A stretch of 64,000 nucleotides of DNA from Marinibaculum pumilum (GTDB taxonomy: Bacteria; Pseudomonadota; Alphaproteobacteria; Ferrovibrionales; Ferrovibrionaceae), in NCBI RefSeq assembly GCF_042646425.1, contig NZ_JBHRTR010000028.1, positions 1 through 64,000 on the forward strand. Reading direction: 5' to 3'. Under the pieces are notes generated by a model. It was not told the DNA's origin, made no database searches, and saw only the letters and a program-made list of their open reading frames with translations. Shown in pieces: positions 50,724 to 59,852 of the stretch; the first letter of the stretch is position 1, and each line of letters begins with the position of its first letter. Made by a program: the position numbers and the translations under genes.

Positions 50724-52283
50724 ATGCTGAGCAATTCCGTGACCTATGCGCAGCTGTTGGAAACCAACAACATGCTGCAGGCCCTGACCGACGAGACCTA
50801 CTGGCTCTGCGTGACGCGCACGACGCAGGAATCGAAGCTGTTTCCCGTGCCGTCCTACATGCTGCTGTCCTACCTGAACGCCTTCTACCGCTACCCCACC
50901 CTGCTGCGGAAGATCGAGGCGCGGATGCCGGCGGAGCAGCTGGGCGACCGCGCCCGCCAGATGGGGACGAAGATCGACACCCTGACCATGGGCTGGACCC
51001 TGCCGGGCTTCTACAACCTGGGCAGGGAATGGCTGATCAACATGGGCCTGCTGCGGCCCGAGGATGCGGTCGAGGACGTGATCTACGTGATGGACTTCTG
51101 GAAGCGATTCCAGCTGAGCTATCACCGCAATGACGGCCACATCACCAACCGCGACTTCGGCCATCGCAGCCAGATCCTCCCCGAACACCAGCTGCAGGTC
51201 TTCCATGCCGACCTGTTCCCGGTGAAAGACGGCGACCGGCTGCACACCGCGGCCAACAAGTTCATGGCGACCCTGTCGCAGTTCCAGTTCCTGTCGCACT
51301 GCGAATGCCGCATCGGCATCTGCAACCAGGGACCCTACAAGTTCGCCGACAACGAAGAGCTGATCGTCCGCGACTTCATGGACCTGGCGGAGTGCGACTA
51401 TCCCTGGCTGGACGACGTTTCCGCCGACGTGCCCTACAACAACCTCACCATCCCGATGGTGGTGAAGGACACCCATTTCTACCTGATGGACGACTGGGGC
51501 AGCTTCGAATCCGAGCCGGAGTTCCGGGCGGAGAATATCTGCCATATCGGCCTCTACACCTCCGACCACCTGACGGAGGGACGGCTGCCGGTGGCGATGG
51601 GCAGCGCCGACGAACTGGCGGCGGAGTTCGACCGCCTGCGGGAGATCTTCACCGAGGCGACGGCGAAGCTGTGGAAGCGCATCGCCGCCTGGAGCCGGGC
51701 GGAGATGATCGAGGCCGGCGCGCTGGTCTACTACAACATCCCGAAGGACCTGGCGCATATCGCCGGCGTCTACGAGCAGTCCGACTGGTTCGACATCGAC
51801 GAGCGGGCGAAGCGCTTCATCCCGCTGCTGAACGACGAATTCGGCCGCGACTGCCTGACCGAACTGGTCGGCCTGGTCAGCCTGCCGACCCAGCAGGTCA
51901 ACGACTACACCATGATGCAGCATTCCAACCTGCCGAAGCGGATGTACACGCCGATCCCCTACGCGATCCTGGAGACCGGCGACTATACGCGCACCTCTGG
52001 CCCGCTCTATCCCGGCAGCCATGTGCTGGCGTCGAAGACGAAGAAGTGGCGGACCAGCCAGGGCGACCTGACCCAGGAAGAGTACAACAAGGCCGCGCGC
52101 GCCTTCACGCCGAAGCTCTGCCAGGCGCCGTTCATCCATTTCGACGAGACCTGGGTGAAGTACCACGCCGGCGAGCCGGAGGTGGACGAGATGTACCGCA
52201 TCGCCCAGGCACAGTCGCGGAACCTGAAGGACAAGGGCGCGGGCCTGCACCGCGCCGATGTCGAGAAGTTGCGCAAGGCCTGA
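50724..52283 (+). CDS. 519-residue protein of unrecognised family, paralogue B
   Basis: Same length and clear homology along the whole length to the protein at 45742, including the Cys cluster (Cys193, 195, 200 in HCECRIGICNQGPY). The first part of both genes shares 42 identical bases (45754-45795 and 50739-50780) although the rest has diverged. No domain recognised, no signal peptide, no membrane segments. It lies directly between two parts of the split dikinase, 72 bases after the phosphohistidine subunit and in the same transcript, which is the best clue that this family belongs to the dikinase machinery. A clear terminator follows. Confidence 0.7.
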   Translation: MLSNSVTYAQLLETNNMLQALTDETYWLCVTRTTQESKLFPVPSYMLLSYLNAFYRYPTLLRKIEARMPAEQLGDRARQMGTKIDTLTMGWTLPGFYNLGREWLINMGLLRPEDAVEDVIYVMDFWKRFQLSYHRNDGHITNRDFGHRSQILPEHQLQVFHADLFPVKDGDRLHTAANKFMATLSQFQFLSHCECRIGICNQGPYKFADNEELIVRDFMDLAECDYPWLDDVSADVPYNNLTIPMVVKDTHFYLMDDWGSFESEPEFRAENICHIGLYTSDHLTEGRLPVAMGSADELAAEFDRLREIFTEATAKLWKRIAAWSRAEMIEAGALVYYNIPKDLAHIAGVYEQSDWFDIDERAKRFIPLLNDEFGRDCLTELVGLVSLPTQQVNDYTMMQHSNLPKRMYTPIPYAILETGDYTRTSGPLYPGSHVLASKTKKWRTSQGDLTQEEYNKAARAFTPKLCQAPFIHFDETWVKYHAGEPEVDEMYRIAQAQSRNLKDKGAGLHRADVEKLRKA

Positions 52284-52340
52284 GGCTCCGGCTCGGAGGA
52301 TGCGCATGACGGACTTCCTGCAACCGCTTGCCTGACCCTT

Positions 52341-52385
52341 GGCCGGGATTCCGGACCAAGGTCCGGGGTCCCGGCCGCCTTTTTT
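52341..52385 (+). terminator. Intrinsic terminator after paralogue B
   Basis: GGCCGGGA ... TCCCGGCC outer stem and CCGGACC/GGTCCGG inner stem around two bases, followed by GCC and six Ts. Strong Rho-independent terminator 57 bases past the stop at 52283. Confidence 0.85.
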
Positions 52386-52462
52386 CGGGCGAGAGCGGGG
52401 CGGTGCGGAATGTTCGCTGCAAGCGACAATCGGGCGACCGGCACGGTGCCCGCAAACGGACG

Positions 52463-53938
52463 ATGGACATGCAGATCGGCCAGATGATCCGCACGGCGGC
52501 GCAGCGCTTCGGCGACGCCCCGGCGCTCGAATGCGAGGGACGGGTGATGTCCTTTGCGGAGTTCGACGCGGCCACCGACCGGCTGGGCAATGCGCTGCTG
52601 GCGAAGGGCCTGCGTCCCGGCGACCGGGTCGGGGTGCTGCAGCCCAATTCCATCGAATGCCTGGTTGCCTATTACTGCCTGGCCAAGGCCGGGCTGGTGC
52701 GGGTGCCGCTCAACCACCGCGACACCCCGGAAGACCATGCCTACAAGCTGGACTATGCCGGCTGTCGCGCCGTCCTGCACGACGATACGGTGGCGCTGGA
52801 TGCGGAGATGTCCTTCGGCCTGGAGGAGATGGCGCGGCTGATCGCCGATGCCGATCCGGCCCCCTGCGCCGTCGACCGGGAGATGGAGGCGCCGCTGCGG
52901 CTGGGCTTCACCGGCGGCACGACCGGGCGGCCGAAGGCGGTGACCCTGACCACCCGCGGCGAGGTGGCGGAAATCGCCAACTTCATGATCGACCTGCTGC
53001 CCGACATCCGGGCGGGCCAGACGATGCTGCATGCGGCACCGATCGCCCATGCCTCCGGCGCCTTCTTCCTGCCGCACCTGCTGCGCGGCGCGAAGGCTCT
53101 GGTGATGCCGAAGTTCGACCCGGCCCGGTTCCTGGAACTGTCGGAGGCCAGCCAGGCCAGCACCACCTTCATCGTGCCGACCATGCTGTCGATGATCCTG
53201 GAGGAGCCCGGCATCGACCGGCTGCAGCACAACTATTCGCGGCTCTGCTATGGCGCGGCGCCGATGGCGCCGGCGCTGCTGGAGCGCGGCATGGCGGTGT
53301 TCGGCCAGGTCTTCGCGCAGACCTACGGCCAGGCGGAGAGCCCGATGGTGATCACCTGCCTGAAGCCGGAGGAGCATGACCGGATCGGCTCTGCCGGCCG
53401 CCCCTACACCCTGGTCGAGGCGGCCGTGGTGGACGATGACGACCGGCCGCTGCCGCCGGGCGAGGCGGGGGAGATCGTCTGCCGGGGCCTGCAGACCATG
53501 GCCTATTACTGGGAACGGCCGGAGGAGACGGCGAAGGTCTTCCGCAACGGCTGGCTGCATACCGGCGATATTGGCCGCACCGACGAAGACGGCTTCTTCT
53601 ACCTGATCGACCGCAAGAACGACCTGCTGATTTCCGGCGGCTACAACGTCTATCCGCGCGAGGTGGAGGACGCCCTGCTGGCGGTCGAGGGAGTGACCGA
53701 GGCCGCCGTGGTCGGCCTGCCGGACGAGAAATGGGGCGACCGGGTGCATGCGGTGATCGCCGGCCGGCCCGGCCTGGACGGTGCCGCGGTGCTGGCGGCC
53801 GCCAAGGAACGGCTCGCCGGCTACAAGCGGCCGCGCGGCATCGAGATCTGGCCGGAACTGCCGAAGAGCGCGGCGGGCAAGATCCTGCGCCGCAAGGTGC
53901 GGGAACGGCTGCAGGACCAGACGGGACAGGGTGCCTGA
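52463..53938 (+). CDS. AMP-forming acyl-CoA ligase, second copy
   Basis: A 491-residue ANL-family ligase from ATG 52463 (an ATG at 52469 is equally possible). Motifs are LGFTGGTTGRPKAVTL (the usual Ser-Gly replaced by Gly-Gly), QTYGQAESP, GWLHTGDIG, LIDRKNDLLISGG and the C-terminal catalytic Lys in KSAAGKILRRK. It is related to the ligase at 44014 but not close, so the two may act on different acids in the same route, for example before and after carboxylation. It begins a new transcript after the terminator at 52341 and leads into the dikinase and carboxylase genes. Confidence 0.88.
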   Translation: MDMQIGQMIRTAAQRFGDAPALECEGRVMSFAEFDAATDRLGNALLAKGLRPGDRVGVLQPNSIECLVAYYCLAKAGLVRVPLNHRDTPEDHAYKLDYAGCRAVLHDDTVALDAEMSFGLEEMARLIADADPAPCAVDREMEAPLRLGFTGGTTGRPKAVTLTTRGEVAEIANFMIDLLPDIRAGQTMLHAAPIAHASGAFFLPHLLRGAKALVMPKFDPARFLELSEASQASTTFIVPTMLSMILEEPGIDRLQHNYSRLCYGAAPMAPALLERGMAVFGQVFAQTYGQAESPMVITCLKPEEHDRIGSAGRPYTLVEAAVVDDDDRPLPPGEAGEIVCRGLQTMAYYWERPEETAKVFRNGWLHTGDIGRTDEDGFFYLIDRKNDLLISGGYNVYPREVEDALLAVEGVTEAAVVGLPDEKWGDRVHAVIAGRPGLDGAAVLAAAKERLAGYKRPRGIEIWPELPKSAAGKILRRKVRERLQDQTGQGA

Positions 53939-54007
53939 GCGGCCGGCCCAATCTGTCAGGGCGGGCCGGTGGCGCAGGCGGAAAGACGGGATGGAGGACG
54001 ACCGGAC

Positions 54008-54610
54008 GTGGCAGACAAGTTCCTGGCGATGCATGCCCTCGCCATCAAGAAGTTCGGCACCGCGGAAGCGGTCGCGTCGGTGATCGGCGAGAGCGAGGGC
54101 GATGTCGCCCCGGCGATCGAGGAGGCGGTCGGCGCCGGCGAGGCGATCAGCGGCAAGGGCGCCTACATGCTGACCCCGAAGGGACAGGCGGCGCTGAAGG
54201 AAGCCTATCCGACGGTCTATGCCGAACTGCGCGGCAATGCGGACTTCACCGCCGCCTATGACCGGTTCGAGGCGGTGAACCGGGACCTGAAGCAGATCAT
54301 CACCGACTGGCAGACGATGACTGTCGCCGGCGAGCAGGTGCCCAACGACCATTCCGATGCCGACTACGATGCCGGGGTGATCGACCGGCTGGGCGACCTG
54401 CACGAACGCGCCGAACCGGTGCTGAAGGACATGGCCGGCGCGCTGCCGCGGCTGGGCTGCCACCTGAAGCGGCTGGAAGCGGCGCTCGACAAGGTGGAGG
54501 GCGGCGACACCGCCTGGGTCTCCGGCGCCAAGATCGATTCCTACCACACCGTCTGGTTCGAGCTGCACGAGGATCTGCTGCGGATCCTGGATCGCGAGCG
54601 CGACGAATAG
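54008..54610 (+). CDS. Winged-helix-like helical protein, likely dikinase-associated subunit
   Basis: A 200-residue protein from GTG 54008 with GGAGG about ten bases upstream. Residues 1-60 look like a small winged helix (AMHALAIKKFGTAEAVASVI, then GAYMLTPKGQAALKEAY). The rest is helical, with FEAVNRDLKQIITDWQ and a long C-terminal helix. From memory, a similar winged-helix plus helical tail ending in a conserved TxWQ block is fused to ATP-grasp dikinase-like proteins in actinobacteria. If so, this is a detached domain of the enzyme at 54632, 22 bases downstream. A transcription-factor role is the alternative but is less likely given the context. Confidence 0.6.
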   Translation: MADKFLAMHALAIKKFGTAEAVASVIGESEGDVAPAIEEAVGAGEAISGKGAYMLTPKGQAALKEAYPTVYAELRGNADFTAAYDRFEAVNRDLKQIITDWQTMTVAGEQVPNDHSDADYDAGVIDRLGDLHERAEPVLKDMAGALPRLGCHLKRLEAALDKVEGGDTAWVSGAKIDSYHTVWFELHEDLLRILDRERDE

Positions 54611-54631
54611 GCGCGGCGGAGCCAGCCGGAT

Positions 54632-56443
54632 ATGGGGACGCAAGTGATGACACGGGAGGCCGAGGCGCTGCTGCTGCCGCTGGATGGCGGCAGCCTGCCG
54701 GACCGCTCGGTGATCGGCGGCAAGGCCTGGTCGATCGCCCGGATGCGGGCGCTGGGCCTGCCGGTGCCGCCGGCCTTCGTCATCACCACCGCCTGCTGTC
54801 GCGCCTACCTGGCCGCCGGGCAAGCCTTCCCGGACGGCCTGATGGACGCGGTGCGCGGGGCGCTGGCGGAGATCGAGGCGGCGACCGGCCGCCGCTTCGG
54901 CCAGGGTCCGCAGGCGCTGCTGCTGTCGGTGCGGTCGGGTGCCGCGATCAGCATGCCGGGGATGATGGACACTGTGCTGAACCTCGGCATCTCCGACGCG
55001 ACCGAGGCGGCGCTGGCGGCGGAGACCGGCGATGCCCGCTTCGCCCGCGACACCCATCGCCGTTTCCTGGAGATGTACGGCCGCATCGTGCTGAAGGCGG
55101 CAGTGCCCGACCTCGACCCGGCGGCCGCGCCGGCGGACTGGCGCGCGGCGGTGGCGAAGGCCGCCGGACGGGAGGTGCCGGACGATCCCTGGGTGCAGCT
55201 GGAGGCGGCGATCCGCGCCGTGTTCGACAGCTGGGACGGTCGCCGCGCCCGGCGCTACCGCGCCCATCATGGCATCCCCGACGACCTGGGCACGGCTGTG
55301 ACGATCCAGGCGATGGTGTTCGGCAATGCCGACCAGGAATCCGGCACCGGCGTGCTGTTCAGCCGCAATCCGCTGACCGGCGCAGCCGAGCCCTATGGCG
55401 AGTTCCTGGCCTGTGCCCAGGGCGAGGACGTGGTCTCCGGCGCCCATACGCCGGAACCACTGAGCGCGATGGCGGATCATCACCCGGCCCTGCACGAGGA
55501 ACTGCTGCAGGCCGCCGCGGTGCTGGAGCGCGAGAACGGCGACGTCCAGGACATCGAGTTCACGGTGGAGCGCGGCCGCCTGTTCCTGCTGCAGAGCCGG
55601 TCGGCGAAGCGCGCGGCGCGTGCGGCGGTGAACATCGCCGTCGACATGGTGCATGAGGGCCGCATCACCGCCGCCCAGGCGCTGGACCGGATCAGCGCGG
55701 AGCAGGTGCGGCAACTGCTGCGGCCGCGCCTGAAGCCGGGCGCTGATGGGCAGGCCGAACTGCTGTGCAGCGGCGAGGCGGCGAGCCCCGGCGTCGGCGC
55801 CGGCCTGGTGGTGACCGATTCCGACCGGGCGGAAGAACTGAGCGAACAGGACCAGGAGGTCGTGCTGGTGCGGCCCAGCACTTCGCCCGACGACGTGCAC
55901 GGCATGATCGTGGCGAAGGCGGTGGTGACCGCGCAGGGCGGCTCCACCTCCCATGCCGCGGTCGTCAGCCGGGCGCTCGGTGTGCCCTGCGTGGTCGGCT
56001 GCGGCGCGGATGCCCTGGCCGGGCTGGAGGATCGCGAGATCACGGTCGATGGCGACAAGGGGCGGATCTATGCCGGCCGGCTGGCGATCGAGGCGCCGGA
56101 CATCCGCGCAGACACGCATCTGCGGCAGCTGCAGGACTGGGCGGTGGAGGCAGTCGGGATGCAGGTCATCCCGCTGGATGCCGCGCCGGCGGATGCCCTG
56201 GACCTGGACGGCCAGCCCGGCGGCGAGGACGCGGAGACCGCGACGCTGCTGCTGCGCGGCGTGCGGGCGGCGAAGGGCGGCGTGTTCGGCACCGATGCCG
56301 GCGTCCAGGCGGCGGTGGATGCGGGCGTGGAGCTGATCGCGGTGCCGCAGGTCCTGCCGGCCCTGCTGGCGGCCCATGCCGCGCGGCATGGCGGGGTCGA
56401 CAGCGCCGGTGCCGGCGCCGGCGGCGACCAGACGGATGAATGA
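54632..56443 (+). CDS. Pyruvate-phosphate-dikinase-like enzyme lacking the PEP/pyruvate barrel
   Basis: A 603-residue protein (ATG 54632; ATG 54647 is possible). Residues 20-340 are the dikinase ATP-grasp domain: GGKAWSIARMRALGLPVPPA, LLSVRSGAAISMPGMMDTVL, ESGTGVLFSRNPLTGA and DIEFTVERGRLFLLQSR. Residues 380-470 are the swivelling domain, with phospho-His441 in GGSTSHAAVV. True pyruvate phosphate dikinase is about 870 residues and ends with a PEP/pyruvate TIM barrel; that barrel is absent and is replaced by a short Ala/Gly/Asp-rich tail. It should use ATP to form a phosphohistidine but needs another protein to present the acceptor. Downstream biotin genes suggest that the acceptor is then carboxylated. 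Confidence 0.85.
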   Translation: MGTQVMTREAEALLLPLDGGSLPDRSVIGGKAWSIARMRALGLPVPPAFVITTACCRAYLAAGQAFPDGLMDAVRGALAEIEAATGRRFGQGPQALLLSVRSGAAISMPGMMDTVLNLGISDATEAALAAETGDARFARDTHRRFLEMYGRIVLKAAVPDLDPAAAPADWRAAVAKAAGREVPDDPWVQLEAAIRAVFDSWDGRRARRYRAHHGIPDDLGTAVTIQAMVFGNADQESGTGVLFSRNPLTGAAEPYGEFLACAQGEDVVSGAHTPEPLSAMADHHPALHEELLQAAAVLERENGDVQDIEFTVERGRLFLLQSRSAKRAARAAVNIAVDMVHEGRITAAQALDRISAEQVRQLLRPRLKPGADGQAELLCSGEAASPGVGAGLVVTDSDRAEELSEQDQEVVLVRPSTSPDDVHGMIVAKAVVTAQGGSTSHAAVVSRALGVPCVVGCGADALAGLEDREITVDGDKGRIYAGRLAIEAPDIRADTHLRQLQDWAVEAVGMQVIPLDAAPADALDLDGQPGGEDAETATLLLRGVRAAKGGVFGTDAGVQAAVDAGVELIAVPQVLPALLAAHAARHGGVDSAGAGAGGDQTDE

Positions 56444-56489
56444 GGCCCCGGACGGGGCAGGCCTTCGAGCCATGGGACGGAGAGAGACG

Positions 56490-56981
56490 GTGACGATCAG
56501 CCATGACGATATCCGCAACCTGCTGCGCCTGTTCGACAAGTCGGACTGGACGGAGATGCGGCTCGAGGTCGACGGGCTGAAGCTCGTCGTTTCCAACGAT
56601 CCGAACTTCGCGGCCCAGGCCGCAGCGCCCGCACCGGACGCAGCGTCTTCACCTGCGGCGCCGGCCGCTGCGACGACGAAGGCGGCGCCGGCGCCGGATA
56701 CGGCCGCCCCCGCGGCGGCGAATGTCGCACTGAAGGAAGGCCAGATTGCGGTAAAGGCGCCGAACCTGGGCACCTTCTGGAAGCAGCCGAAGCCCGGCGC
56801 GCCGGCCTATGTCCAGGTCGGCGACGTGGTCGACGAGGACACCACCGTCTGCCTGATCGAGGTGATGAAGCTGTTCACCCCGGTGAAGGCGCAGGCCAAG
56901 GGGCGGGTCGCCGCGATCTGCGTCGAAGACGGCACGATGGTCGAATACGACACCGTGCTGGTCATCCTGGACCCGGTCTGA
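56490..56981 (+). CDS. Biotin carboxyl carrier protein
   Basis: About 163 residues from GTG 56490 (GGAGAGAGA upstream; ATG 56472 is possible). An AccB-type N-terminal domain (ISHDDIRNLLRLFDKSDWTE) is followed by an Ala/Pro-rich flexible linker (residues 50-80). The biotinyl domain has Lys127 in LIEVMKLFTPV as the biotin site (family motif EAMKM/L) and ends VLVILDPV. It carries CO2 from the biotin carboxylase to a carboxyltransferase. It lies 46 bases after the dikinase gene and 14 before the carboxylase gene. It is part of this cluster rather than the acetyl-CoA carboxylase set, since no AccA/AccD is nearby. Confidence 0.9.
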   Translation: MTISHDDIRNLLRLFDKSDWTEMRLEVDGLKLVVSNDPNFAAQAAAPAPDAASSPAAPAAATTKAAPAPDTAAPAAANVALKEGQIAVKAPNLGTFWKQPKPGAPAYVQVGDVVDEDTTVCLIEVMKLFTPVKAQAKGRVAAICVEDGTMVEYDTVLVILDPV

Positions 56982-56995
56982 GGCGGGATAGCGCG

Positions 56996-58372
56996 ATGGC
57001 AGGCATCCGGCGGCTGCTGGTCGCGAACCGCGGCGAGATCGCGGTACGGGTGATCCGTGCCGCGCAGGCGCTGGGGATCGAGACGGTGCTGGCGGCGTCC
57101 GCCGCCGACCGCGACAGCCTGGGCGCCCGCCTGGCCGACCGCACCGTCGTGCTGGGGCCGGGTCCGGCGGCGCAGAGCTACCTGAACCCCGGCCTGGTGG
57201 TGGAGGCGGCCCGCGGCACCGGCTGCGACGCCCTGCACCCGGGCTACGGCTTCCTGTCGGAAAAGCCGGCTTTGGCGCGGGCCTGCGCCGAGCATGGCAT
57301 CGCCTTCGTCGGCCCGCCGCCGGACACGATCGAGCAGATGGGCGACAAGCTGGCCGCCCGCGCGGTGGCGAAAGCGGCCGGCGTGCCGCTGCTGCCGGGC
57401 TCGGCGGCGGTGGAAAGCAGCGCCGAAGCGGCGAAGGTCGCCGCCGAGGTCGGCTATCCGGTGCTGCTGAAGGCGGCCGCCGGCGGCGGCGGCCGCGGCA
57501 TGATGATCGCCGATGACGAGCCCGCCCTGCACGAAGCCTTCGAGACCGCGAGCACCGAGGCGCGCGCCGCCTTCGGCGACGGCACCCTCTATGTCGAGCG
57601 CTTCATCCGCAACGCACGGCATATCGAGGTGCAGGTGCTGGCCGACGGCCGCGGCAAGGTGCTGCACCTGGGCGAACGCGACTGCTCGGTGCAGCGCCGC
57701 TACCAGAAGGTGATCGAGGAGGGGCCGGCCGCGACCGTTGCGCCGGAGGTGCGGGCCGCGATCCAGCAGGCGGCGGTCAAGCTGATCTCCACCCTGGACT
57801 ATGCCAATGCCGGCACGGTGGAATTCCTGTACGACGCCGACCGGGCGGAGTTCTTCTTCATCGAGGTGAATGCCCGCATCCAGGTCGAGCATCCGGTGAC
57901 GGAGCTGATCACCGGCCAGGACCTGGTCGCCTGGCAGCTGCGCATCGCCGGCGGCGAGCCCCTGACCCTCGAGCAGGCGGATATCGCGCTGGACGGCCAT
58001 GCCATCGAATGCCGCATCAATGCCGAGGACCCGGCGAACGGCTTCCGCCCGTCCCCCGGCCGGGTGCAGGGATTCGCCGCGCCGGCGGACCCGGCGGTGC
58101 GCTTCGACACCTACCTGGCGGAAGGCGCGCTGGTGCCGCCGTTCTACGATTCCATGGTCGGCAAGCTGCTGGTGCACGGGACCGACCGAGACGACGCCAT
58201 CGCCAGGATGCTGGCGGCGCTGGACGCGCTGCGCATCGACGGCCTGTCGACCAACCAGGAATTCCACACCTTCGTCCTGCGCCATCCGGACTTCGCCGCC
58301 GGCCGGGTCCATACCCGCTGGCTGGAGACGGTCGGCATGGACGCCTTTCTCGCCCGGGAGTCCGCCGCATGA
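56996..58372 (+). CDS. Biotin carboxylase subunit
   Basis: A 458-residue AccC-type enzyme with all main blocks: KLLVANRGEIA-like start (RRLLVANRGEIAVRVIRAA), HPGYGFLSE, the Gly-rich ATP loop KAAAGGGGRGM, ERDCSVQRRYQKVIEE, and FIEVNARIQVEHPVTE with the catalytic Glu/Arg region. It carboxylates biotin on the carrier protein using ATP and bicarbonate. Its end overlaps the first carboxyltransferase start by 4 nt (ATGA at 58369), linking it to the carboxyltransferase triplet. Confidence 0.95.
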   Translation: MAGIRRLLVANRGEIAVRVIRAAQALGIETVLAASAADRDSLGARLADRTVVLGPGPAAQSYLNPGLVVEAARGTGCDALHPGYGFLSEKPALARACAEHGIAFVGPPPDTIEQMGDKLAARAVAKAAGVPLLPGSAAVESSAEAAKVAAEVGYPVLLKAAAGGGGRGMMIADDEPALHEAFETASTEARAAFGDGTLYVERFIRNARHIEVQVLADGRGKVLHLGERDCSVQRRYQKVIEEGPAATVAPEVRAAIQQAAVKLISTLDYANAGTVEFLYDADRAEFFFIEVNARIQVEHPVTELITGQDLVAWQLRIAGGEPLTLEQADIALDGHAIECRINAEDPANGFRPSPGRVQGFAAPADPAVRFDTYLAEGALVPPFYDSMVGKLLVHGTDRDDAIARMLAALDALRIDGLSTNQEFHTFVLRHPDFAAGRVHTRWLETVGMDAFLARESAA

Positions 58373-59829
58373 GTCACGTCCGGATCGTCGACCAGACCCT
58401 GCGGGACGGGCAGCAGTCGCTGTGGGGCATGCGGATGCAGGCCGGCATGTGCCTGCCGGTGGCGCCGCTGATCGACCGCGCCGGCTACGACACGGTGGAC
58501 CTGGTCGGCTCCTCGATGTTCGAGATCATGGTGCGCGACGCGCAGGAGGATCCCTGGGCGGGCCTGGACATGATCGCCGCGGCGATGCCGCGGTCGCGGA
58601 TCCGCGCCGGCACCCGCAACACCGGCATCGTCTCGATGTCGGTGACGCCGGACGCGCTGATGGATCTGTGGGTGGCCACCCTGTGCCGGCACGGGGTGCG
58701 CAGCTTCTGGATCTACGACGTCCTGCACTGGAACATCGCCAAGACCCACCGCATGGCGAAGGTCGCGAAAGAATTCGACGCCCAGGTCGTGGCGGCGCTG
58801 ATGTTCACCGACAGCCCGGTGCATACCGATGCCTTCTATGCGGAGAAGGCGAAGCTGCTGGGCGGCTCCGGCGATGTCGACCGGCTGATCCTCTACGACA
58901 CGGCCGGCGTCCTGACCCCGGCCCGCTGCCGCACCCTGATCCCGGCGATCCAGGCGGCCTGTCCGGGCCGCGAGCTGGAGATCCACTGCCACAACACGAT
59001 CGGCATCGCGCCGCTGACCTACCTGGAGGCGATCGGCCTCGGCATCGACATCATCCACACCTGCAGCCGCCCGCTGGCCAACGGCGCCTCGCTGCCGTCG
59101 GTCGAGGTGACCCTGCGCAACCTGAAGCTGGGCGGGCACAGCCACGACATCGATGCCTCCGTGCTGGCGCCGATCGCGCAGAACTTCGAGGAGGTGGCGC
59201 AGGCCGCCGGCTTCCCCGTCGGCGTGCCGAACGAATACGACATCGCCCTGTTCGAGCACCAGATTCCCGGCGGCATGACCGGCACCCTGCGCAACCAGCT
59301 GGAGAAGCAGGGCATGGCCGACCGCCTGCCCGACGTGCTGCGCGAGGTCGCGCTGGTGCGCCGCGACATGGGCTATCCCGGCATGGCGACCCCGTTCAGC
59401 CAGCTGGTCGGCACCCTGGCGGTGATGAACGTCATCAACGGCGAGCGCTACCGCACCATCCCCGACGAGGTGGTGCAATATGCCTGCGGCCACTACGGCG
59501 CGCCCGTCGCGCCGATCGACGGCGACCTGCTGGACCGCATCATGGCAACGCCGCGGGCGAAGGAGCTGCGTGGCACCGAGCCGACGCAGCGCAGTGTGGC
59601 GGAGCTGAAGGCGGAGTTCGGCGGCGACATCTCCGACGAGGACCTGCTGCTGCGGTCGCTGATCGCACAGCCCTTCATCGACAAGATGAAGGCGGCGGGC
59701 GCGCCGGCCCGCGACTTCCGCCGCTACAACGACCCGGTGCTGGACAAGGTCGCGAAGCTGATGACCGCCGCCACCGCCCGCAACCTGGAGATCGCGTCCG
59801 GCGACTTCCGCCTGAACTTGAAGCGGTGA
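58369..59829 (+). CDS. Carboxyltransferase-like (OadA/5S family) protein 1, atypical active site
   Basis: A 486-residue protein of the pyruvate/oxaloacetate/transcarboxylase-5S family, without a fused biotin domain. Shared features are RIVDQTLRDGQQSLWGMRMQ (usual RDAHQSL), metal ligands in EIHCHNTIG, and HQIPGGMTGTLRNQLEKQ of the conserved carboxylase domain. The lysine that is normally carbamylated to bind metal (KDMAG motif) is Tyr176 in LYDTAGVL. The TSQPS loop that donates the catalytic Thr in known enzymes is NGASLPS here. It should accept CO2 from biotin, but with altered chemistry or substrate. First of three in a row. Confidence 0.85.
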   Translation: MSHVRIVDQTLRDGQQSLWGMRMQAGMCLPVAPLIDRAGYDTVDLVGSSMFEIMVRDAQEDPWAGLDMIAAAMPRSRIRAGTRNTGIVSMSVTPDALMDLWVATLCRHGVRSFWIYDVLHWNIAKTHRMAKVAKEFDAQVVAALMFTDSPVHTDAFYAEKAKLLGGSGDVDRLILYDTAGVLTPARCRTLIPAIQAACPGRELEIHCHNTIGIAPLTYLEAIGLGIDIIHTCSRPLANGASLPSVEVTLRNLKLGGHSHDIDASVLAPIAQNFEEVAQAAGFPVGVPNEYDIALFEHQIPGGMTGTLRNQLEKQGMADRLPDVLREVALVRRDMGYPGMATPFSQLVGTLAVMNVINGERYRTIPDEVVQYACGHYGAPVAPIDGDLLDRIMATPRAKELRGTEPTQRSVAELKAEFGGDISDEDLLLRSLIAQPFIDKMKAAGAPARDFRRYNDPVLDKVAKLMTAATARNLEIASGDFRLNLKR

Positions 59830-59852
59830 GGGGGATGGTTCCGCGTTCTCCA

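Noticed and set aside
52007..56773. A 1588-codon open frame on the minus strand across several plus-strand genes
   Set aside because: It is antisense to paralogue B, the acyl-CoA ligase and the dikinase genes, all of which have clear motifs. Long antisense frames are expected in such GC-rich DNA, and the translation is Arg/Ala/His-rich without family features.
56490..58372. Acetyl-CoA carboxylase accBC of fatty acid synthesis
   Set aside because: The linked transferases are OadA/5S type, not AccA/AccD type, and the pair is embedded in the dikinase/thiolase cluster.
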